In this document: positions 8,352 through 14,136 of the stretch, in pieces | How the letters are laid out: each line of letters starts with the position of its first letter | Position numbering within the stretch: position 1 is the first letter of the stretch | Assembly: GCA_015501595.1 (NCBI GenBank) | Contig: JADNRX010001125.1 | Location: forward strand, 1-14,136 | Reading direction: 5' to 3' | DNA length: 14,136 nt | DNA from: Hymenopellis radicata | Lineage: Eukaryota > Basidiomycota > Agaricomycetes > Agaricales > Physalacriaceae | The notes under the pieces: model-generated | What the model saw: the letters and a program-made list of their open reading frames with translations, nothing else | What the model was told of the DNA's origin: nothing | Databases searched by the model: none | Made by a program: the position numbers and the translations under genes

Positions 8352-10103
8352 TCATCGCGTCGGCACCCAAATCTTGACCGTCTAAGGGCCCACATAAGCA
8401 ACATGTTCAACGGAAGACAACAACAACAACTGACCTGGTCACTGCTGCACGTCGCGATCACATTGACCAGTGGCGGTGGCGTGTCCGATTTATCGCCCGA
8501 TTGCGACACAGTCTGCCGTCCCCAAGTCATCGAGGTAACGAACCTCTCATGCGCCTCAATCTTCCTCGTGCACCGCCCGGTCTTGAGGTCCCATACGCGG
8601 AACGAATGGTCATCCGAGGCAGTAAGAATGAACTGTCCATTCGGATGAAACACTATGGAACGGACCCAGTCATCGTGGCCGACCTGCGGCAGAGTTAGAC
8701 AAAAACGAACCGTAAACGGGAGTACGTACCAGTGTATGCAGGCATTGACCACGGACCGCATCCCATATCTTGACGGTCTTGTCTCGCGCAGCCGTGACGG
8801 CAAACACGATCGATGCTTGACCGACAGCTTGAGCACCAGAAGGAGCCTGAAGAATTAGACAGTGTAGGCCAATCGAAACGCATACTTACTTTAAGAGCCA
8901 CCAACTCCCTAATCGCCGCGACTGCATGTGGGGGGCAAAATTGCGCCGCTTCTACAACATTATCGTGTCCTCGGAACTCTGTCTTTATCTCGCCTGATGC
9001 GGCATCGACAATTTTCGCCGTCTGTCAAGTTGTCAGTGAACATTTTCCAAAAAAACGGATTGATCATACATGGTCAGCAGAGCATGTAAGAATATATCGC
9101 CCATCAAAGCTGGGTACTGCGCATCTAATCCATTCGTCGTGCGGAGAAATGACTTTGATACAATGGCTGTAATTGTTCTTTCAGTAATACTCAATATACG
9201 CGCCGATGGACATACGTAGTTGAAACCTCCATATCCGGAGGGTGTGGTCACGACTAGAGCTCAGAATCTTCTCGTCGCCAGGGAGGAATCGCGCCGACGA
9301 TATGGAATGCTCGTGCCCTCGCAGGGTTGCAGAATTTTGGTAGGCGTTCTCCACATTCCATAATTTGATGAAGAGATCGTACGAGCAGGTAACTAGAATC
9401 CGGTGAAAAGCAAATAATTGCGCACGATGGAGACGCACCGAGCATGCTGCCGTTGGCATTGAACTGACAATCGGAGACCCGTTTCGTGTGGGCTTTGAGA
9501 GTTCGCTCTAGCTCGCCTGTCTCCCAGTCCCATATCTTGACTGAACAGTCGTCGCTCGCTGTGGCTAAAACGGTGTAGAGCGGATGGAATGCGACTGAAT
9601 TGACACTGTCGCGATGTCCGGTAAGGGTGTGCTTTGCCGAGCCCACGGTTGGTATCCAGTCGGCGTCGTAACGCTTCCCTCCTGCGCCATTTGGAAGGTG
9701 CACCATGGTTGCGTTGTCCTCGAGCGCCTGTGCCAGCCGCGATTCCAGATCCATTATCTGCGCATCTGTCAGACGGAAATTTCCTGGAAAACCGGGTTGG
9801 CGACCGCACCTTCTTCTGCATCCTGATGACACTGGTCCATTTCTTAACTAGCAACCCGCTACTGCTCTGGCCCAAATCTGGCTGAAAGTCGGACTACTAG
9901 TCATTGATAAAGAAATGCGTGCGTTGATAGTGCAGCAGACTAACAGGTAACTCCTGCTTAAATTGTTCAAAGGTCTTGCTGAAACCTCCGGTATTCAGGT
10001 AGTCCAGTATCGATTTATGTCTGCTCATCGTCAGCGACAGCGAACACGGATAACGCTCAGCTCACAAGTCATCTCGTTGTCGTTCGGAGAGCGTCGAAGC
10101 CAT
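8352..10103 (-). CDS. PAC1: LIS1/PAC1 (NudF) dynein regulator, LisH plus seven WD40 repeats
   Basis: Orthologue of LIS1/NudF/Pac1, which binds cytoplasmic dynein with NudE/Ndl1 and drives nuclear migration and spindle positioning. Exons: 10066-10103, 9945-10020, 9810-9893, 9439-9757, 9212-9392, 9070-9166, 8890-9021, 8730-8846, 8435-8683, 8352-8381, about 440 aa, the usual length. The N-terminus has the LisH motif (LSERQRDDLHKSILDYL) and the invariant KKWTSVIRMQKK segment before a short coiled coil. Seven WD repeats start near residue 109: HTLTGHRDSV, RTLKAHTKRV, ATLRGHEHSI, KVISPHDEWI, TEFRGHDNVV with its family-typical insertion, HTLVGHDDWV, RKIEAHERFV. The protein ends TVKIWVPTR. Nine introns of 43-53 nt have good donors except intron 5. 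There, an in-frame join needs the weak donor at 9211 (GTCCAT), while the consensus GTATGT at 9215 would shift the frame. Repeat 4 ends KIVD instead of K-x-WD. Identification is secure. Confidence 0.96.
8382..8434 (-). other. LIS1/PAC1 last intron with TTG microsatellite at the donor
   Basis: This 53-nt intron opens GTCAGTTGTTGTTGTTGTC, so a (TTG)n run (CAA on the plus strand, 8418-8430) starts at the donor site. It separates the last long exon from a 30-nt terminal exon encoding TVKIWVPTR and the stop. Donor and acceptor (CCTTAG) are otherwise normal. Confidence 0.8.
9167..9215 (-). other. LIS1/PAC1 intron 5 with conflicting donor
   Basis: The strong donor GTATGT begins at 9215 and the acceptor ACAG ends at 9167, giving 49 nt. 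Splicing there gives the expected six residues between the WD-repeat Trp and the next repeat's Cys, but leaves the frame off by one. Adding one C to the CC run at 9165-9166 would restore it. The in-frame alternatives use GTCCAT at 9211 (one residue too many) or GTTTCA at 9226 (four too few). Confidence 0.6.
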
Positions 10104-10556
10104 GATGGTGGAAGCAAAGATAGATTTCAACATATCGATTGCCTTTCTGAGCGTCATAATTTCCACGTGGTTTCCACCTGCCAAATTTCGCCACACAAAA
10201 CATTCGCGAGTTGACAGAGCAGCTATATGTACTAGAGAGAATTCAGAAGAGAGTCAAGCGCTCATTACTAGGCCAGAATCATTAGGTGTTTATGCACGGC
10301 TCCCTTAACCTTGCCATCGGAGGCTAGTCTACTACGCTTTTGAAGACCTGAGCAAGCGCCATCTCCATGTCGACCCCCATTTCGTAGTAGCATAGCCACA
10401 CTTCGTCCTCTCTTACGTATTCTAATCTGTACCCCCAAGGTATAGTAATTGACATAGATTGTATTAGCGGGTGTCGTGGAAAAGCCGCTCGAGTCCTCCC
10501 AAGGGATTATGATATATTGTGTTGATACAAAATCTACGGCTACTCATCAAACTCAC
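10104..10556. other. Intergenic region between LIS1/PAC1 and the P450
   Basis: It contains the 5' flank of LIS1/PAC1, whose start context reads CACCATCATGG, and the 3' flank of the P450. No TATA box is evident. One small minus-strand ORF (10324-10455) is the only candidate element. Confidence 0.4.
10324..10455 (-). CDS. Small ORF, 43 aa, just upstream of LIS1/PAC1
   Basis: An ATG-to-TAG frame of 43 codons on the same strand as both neighbours. The frame stays open about 18 codons further upstream. The peptide is aromatic and acidic (IPWGYRLEYVREDEVWLCYY) and ends in a helix-like tail. It could be a short gene, an upstream ORF in the LIS1/PAC1 leader, or chance. No family is recognised. Confidence 0.2.
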   Translation of the reverse strand: MSITIPWGYRLEYVREDEVWLCYYEMGVDMEMALAQVFKSVVD

Positions 10557-12588
10557 CTACCGCCGCCGTTCTCGTCGCGAGAACCTGACCATCATGCTCC
10601 GAGGCTTATGCATGAAACCCTCTGTGGTCTCCAACACGGGCGACTGCAGCTGTATGTCATAACGCAGAAGAACCGTGCCGAGCACCAATCTCATCTCCAT
10701 GTATGCAAGACTGGCCATCGGTCATCAGTCAACAAAGTACAAACATAGAGCGCTTACTTCCTACCGAGCTGGAAAAGTTATTAATGCTAAGCGCTCTGCA
10801 TATTAGGAGATACAAATTTGAAAACTTACACAAGCGCGCGGGCCTTTCCCAAATGTCAACAAGCACGCCTTCAAGTCCTTTGATTCCAGCCATCGTTCTG
10901 GTCGAAAAACCTCTGGATCCCCCCATATACGCGCATCGTGTTGGATCGTCCACGCCGGTACCGACATCTCTGTCTACCAATCAACATCAACCCAAGTCAA
11001 CCAGCCAACTCCAAAGTTCAAGTTCACTCACCCCTTCCGGAAAGAACCGCCCACAACAATGCGCCCCACCAGCCGGGACAGATCTATGCAGACCAATAGC
11101 AGTAGTAGCGAATATTCTGAGCCTTCCGAAACTTGTACTCAGAACGAAGAAATCAAGAACAAATAAAATGATGTGTACACACCCTTCATCGATAGTCGCA
11201 TCCAGATACGGAATGTCCTTGACATGCTCATAGCTCATCTCTGCACTATCCCCATCGAACGCCTCCTCAAGAACATCGAGAATCTTGCGATGCACACGCG
11301 GATGGGTCACGACAAGATGCAGAATCGCAGTCATTGAATTCGACGTCGTGTCCGAGCCCGCAATCCTACGCACCTGTCAGTTGAATAGAATGACTTGAAT
11401 GAAGGAACTGACAGAAGTGTAACAGCTTCTGCTGTTAGCGCCGTGATTTGCTTGGCCGTCAGGTGCTCTGGATCTTCCGCCCGCGCTTTGATGAGCTTGC
11501 TCAAGATATCATTCCTATCCGTGCCACACTTCAGTCGCTGAGTGACCCTCCGGCGTGCGAGATCTCGAGCCCGCGGAGCATCGTCGTCCGCGAATGAAGA
11601 ACGGGTCCGGAATGAACTTAGTAATCAGCTTGAACCACGGGTGTAGGACCCAGTACCGCGCGAGATGTTCACGCTGTTGAACATCGCGATGAGATGGAGA
11701 TGCCATCCAAAAGATGTACGTACTTCATCAACGAGCGCGATCGCATGTTCATGCCTGACGCTTCCATCGTGCCGTTTCAATAGAAACAACATCACTGCCC
11801 TATTAAGCATGAGCCAACAATGCTATCTCATCAAGTAGCAGAAGAACCTACACGTCTAACCATCCCTATCGCCTCCCCAAACGCCAAATCAGAAAGCACA
11901 TCAAAAGCAAGGTAATTAAACCACAGCAGCGCATCGGCCCATTCACCCGTCTCACACATCTCATCCACCTTGCCCACGAACGTACCCATCACGACATGCA
12001 TATAGTCCGTAAACTGCCCCAGCGCCTTTGCCGAAAACGTCCCCGACACCATCCTCCGCTTCTGCGCATGGTCCGCCGATCCGTCGTCGAAAACACCGAC
12101 GGCTCGCTGTCCTCCCCCACAAACGCGGCATAAAACGCGGTTGACTTGCTGAACGCGCGGGTGCCTTGGCCGTATATCACGGGTATCGCGTCCCGGTGCG
12201 CGACCGAGATGTGATTGGGCGAGATCCGCACAAAGGTGCCGTATTTCTGGAGTTCCACGGATAAGAAGATGCAATTCGCGAATCAGCTTCGCGCTCACCT
12301 GGTGTAGCTCGTGTACAGCCAGGTAGCGGCGCCCCATGCGGGCCTGGTACGCCAGCCAGAGTGGAGTACATCGAGCGAGGAGGGGTCCTGGGATGTCTCG
12401 AAAGGGATCCGTGTCGTGTATCCTCCGAAGTATGAGACCCAGCTTGATGAGGACTAACAAGAGGAGGAGAATCACGGTGCTTTCGGATGTGTTAGTGTCA
12501 ATAGTATCTGTTAGATAGAAGACGTTGACAGACTGGGCTATGGTTTTAACGCGAAGATTGTGTCCAGGTCATGAAGAAGATTAACCAT
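10557..12588 (-). CDS. Cytochrome P450 monooxygenase with several frame breaks
   Basis: A microsomal-type haem-thiolate monooxygenase resembling the fungal benzoate 4-hydroxylase-like group; substrate unknown. Exons: 12299-12588, 11852-12246, 11724-11799, 11413-11673, 11183-11365, 11032-11122, 10830-10973, the 11-nt mini-exon 10758-10768, and 10557-10710. An N-terminal membrane anchor ([17 protein letters not shown]) precedes the IPGPLLAR hinge. Motifs follow in order: I-helix IAGSDTTS, ExxR as EGLR (made by joining exons 5 and 6), FRPERW, and the haem loop [12 protein letters not shown], in which the Cys is the iron ligand. The eight introns (47-61 nt) are all well formed. The frame breaks at four places: about 12541-12544 (between the ATG at 12588 and the anchor), 12075-12078, 11771-11776 and 11588-11590. 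No intron can explain the ones at 12076 and 11589. The gene is either a recent pseudogene or has assembly indels. No redox partner or pathway gene is adjacent. Confidence 0.9.
10758..10768 (-). other. 11-nt mini-exon in the P450 haem-binding loop
   Basis: The bases CTCGGTAGGAA sit between a 61-nt intron (10769-10829, donor GTAAGT) and a 47-nt intron (10711-10757, donor GTAAGC). They supply Leu-Gly-Arg and two bases of Asn immediately after the haem-ligating Cys. Joining them gives RACLGRNLAYMEM, the expected family sequence, which makes the assignment strong despite the size. Confidence 0.85.
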
Positions 12589-12599
12589 GAACGCTACGA

Positions 12600-13507
12600 A
12601 TGCTTAATGGAAAGATATAAGAATTGCAGATGTGTTGTGATGTACCGGAGAAACATGGCTGCTTCGCACCTGCGTTTATAAACCGCCAGGTTTGCTGCAT
12701 TGTTATTCGTCAGATCCCACTGATCTCGGGCGGGTAAAGATAGATAAGTTTTGAAGACCTGATACCAGTGGTTTGTCAAACGCGGGATGATTTAACGTGT
12801 GACTTACGTGGCGTACGTTATGAAGCCGGGCGTCCAGTGGGGCCCAACTCGGAAAGCGGGATTTCCGAAAGATTTCAAGGAGATTCGAACATCGGAAAGA
12901 CCATGCCTGGGTCGATTAATCCGTCAGGAAAGGACGCTGACAGCGGAGAACCTTGCCCATTTCGAGGACTCTATACGATTTCGGGAACGATGGAGACTCC
13001 TCGGTCACCAGGACGTCGAATAGTTGCTTATTTTCTCAACTGAGGTGAGTCTGCATTCTAGATAGGCACCATTCATGCTCTAGGAACATGCGAATATGCG
13101 GCATCACAAACATCTAAATATTACACGTTCAGCAAACCTTCCGTGAACATATAGAAGAGAAGCATACCTAACACATCAACCTGAAATGAACATGATGCCA
13201 TCATCAGGCTTCCCGCCAGAACGAAAGAAACTGAAGTCACGGTCATTCAAACCGACTACGCTTAGGCCGATTCCTAGACATTCGTTTACGAACCTTGCTG
13301 ATCTGACGTGCGCCGAATAAATACACGGGAGCATGCATTTTTGTATTCCTGTGGATAGATAGGACAGTGTGGCGACGAAAATGATATCATCTCGATAAGC
13401 TTGGGATTTTGTGCGTGCTCGTAGTACGGAGTCGTCGTGAACCGAATCTGTCTGGACGTCGGAATGACAATCAGAGAAGCCTGAGAGCTCTTGGGTTGGC
13501 GTCAAAA
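12600..13507. other. No confident gene
   Basis: This is the upstream region of the P450 and the 3' flank of the right-edge gene. All three plus-strand frames are nearly free of stops over about 12800-13020, so any one of them could be chance. Minus-strand frames here (12594-12779 and fragments near 12850-13020) also show no domain. No RNA gene, TATA box or repeat is evident. Confidence 0.35.
12799..13023 (+). CDS. Small hypothetical ORF, 74 aa
   Basis: An ATG-initiated frame ending in TAG and encoding a basic, well-mixed peptide (for example LIRQERTLTAENLAHFEDS). It overlaps a 91-codon plus-strand ORF in another frame (12768-13043). I do not recognise either. It could be an exon of a plus-strand gene divergent from the P450, but no flanking splice signals were pinned down. 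Confidence 0.15.
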   Translation: MTYVAYVMKPGVQWGPTRKAGFPKDFKEIRTSERPCLGRLIRQERTLTAENLAHFEDSIRFRERWRLLGHQDVE

Positions 13508-14136
13508 CTACTGGGCAGTGTGATCCACTGCAGATAGATATCAGAATAAGGGGAGTCGTATGAAAGTAAAGAAACGCACCGGCCCAGATCGGACCAATGT
13601 TTTTTGATGCCTCATTGAGTGGTATTACCGCCAACAGCCTCCTCAAGTTTTCCAGTGAAGTGGTCCCAAAAAAGTACCCTTAATGCCAGTTGTCGTCTTG
13701 ACTTCTGATCGCGTACTAGCGTGGAGCATTGAGGGCTTTGAAAGTGTCCTCAACTTCTCGCGAGTTTTCAGGCTGAGTCCACATCAATCGGACCTCCTTG
13801 CAGGAAAACCAGGGCATCGGTTGCACTGCTAGCTTGACCGCCGGCCACTGACCTCTCCACCGCTACAAAGGACTCCATATCCCAGGGCCGTCGCAGAACG
13901 AATCGACTGGAGGGAGTATCGCGGTAAGGAAGAACGTCGGTAGCGCGTGGGGAACGCAGCGAACTGTTGAGCTCGGTGTAGATAAACACATTCAAACCAT
14001 ACGCGTTCTGCTTTTCCGGTCAGCACTATTCATCTGTGGATGTATAAAGTAAACGCACCACCGTCTGCTGAAGACCCGCGAGAGCGTCCGAAATCTCTAC
14101 GGCTTCGCGTTTATCCTAGCGCGTAGATTGGTGTCG
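13508..14136 (-). CDS. 3' part of a spliced gene entering from the right edge, unknown function
   Basis: On the minus strand an acceptor (CGCTAG) ends at 14116. It is followed by exon 14059-14115 (DKREAVEISDALAGLQQTV) and a clean 48-nt intron at 14011-14058 (GTGCGT donor, GTGCTGAC branch, AAAAG acceptor). The next exon, 13768-14010, contains NAYGLNVFIYTELNSS and ends in a TGA unless another intron intervenes. Further on, 13580-13749 reads RQLALRVLFWDHFTGKLEEA, then after a frame change at about 13628-13632 reads IPLNEASKNIGPIW. A 52-nt intron (13528-13579, GTGCGT...CTGCAG) then leads to a short tail and a TAG at 13510-13508. The link between 13768 and 13749 is unresolved. The start lies outside the window. 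No domain is recognised. Confidence 0.45.

Noticed and set aside
8403..9172. Plus-strand ORFs opposite LIS1/PAC1
   Set aside because: They are antisense shadows of strongly conserved WD40 exons and have no domain of their own.
9393..9875. 160-aa minus-strand ORF over LIS1/PAC1 exons 3-4
   Set aside because: Its first exon segment (GLLVKKWTSVIRMQKK) is real LIS1/PAC1, but the rest reads through intron 3 and then out of frame over WD repeats 1-2, so it is a shadow.
10703..11233. 176-aa plus-strand ORF opposite the P450
   Set aside because: It is antisense to the exons carrying the ExxR, PERW and haem motifs, so it is a shadow.
10557..12588. Secondary-metabolite gene cluster around the P450
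   Set aside because: No synthase, terpene cyclase, transferase, transporter or cluster regulator is seen; LIS1/PAC1 next door is housekeeping.
10336..12764. 14-mer TTTTGAAGACCTGA occurring twice (about 10336 and 12750)
   Set aside because: One such coincidence is expected by chance in a window of this size, and the flanks do not match.
1..14136. CRISPR array, insertion sequence, prokaryotic operon or phage module
   Set aside because: There are no spaced direct repeats, no transposase and no Shine-Dalgarno-led gene strings. The spliced genes show the DNA is eukaryotic.

Overview
The window looks like nuclear DNA of a filamentous fungus, most likely a mushroom-forming basidiomycete (Agaricomycetes). 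Three things point there. Genes are cut into many exons by very short introns, about 43-63 nt, with GT(A/G)NGT donors, CTRAY-like branch sites and YAG acceptors. One gene belongs to the coiled-coil plus F-box family that is expanded in Agaricomycetes. A LIS1/PAC1 orthologue and a microsomal-type P450 also read best as basidiomycete proteins. The species cannot be told. Most real genes are invisible as single ORFs and had to be assembled exon by exon.

Layout, left to right. 1-350: a minus-strand open frame running off the left edge. 351-2640: about 2.3 kb with no gene I can identify, holding a tandem repeat, two copies of a dispersed element, a TATA-like box, one intron-like signature and overlapping ORFs on both strands. 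2653-4381 (+): an F-box protein gene with one frameshift. 4670-7561 (-): a ten-exon gene for a large protein of unknown function (about 816 aa in my model), tail to tail with the F-box gene. 7562-8351: intergenic, with one small ORF. 8352-10103 (-): a complete ten-exon LIS1/PAC1 (NudF) dynein regulator. 10557-12588 (-): a nine-exon cytochrome P450 with all signature motifs but four reading-frame breaks. 12600-13507: no confident gene. 13508-14136 (-): the 3' part of another spliced gene entering from the right edge.

The genes do not form an obvious pathway. LIS1/PAC1 is a housekeeping gene for nuclear migration. The F-box protein would be a substrate adaptor for SCF ubiquitin ligases. The P450 stands alone, with no biosynthetic core enzyme beside it, so a metabolite cluster is not supported.

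The most striking pattern is the frame breaks: one in the F-box gene, four in the P450, probably one in LIS1/PAC1 and one in the right-edge gene. They sit in otherwise undamaged coding sequence with intact splice sites, and several are at short base runs. Indel errors in the assembly are the simplest explanation, but decay of the P450 to a pseudogene cannot be excluded. I found no convincing new biological system. The best candidate for novelty is the unassigned multi-exon protein at 4670-7561.
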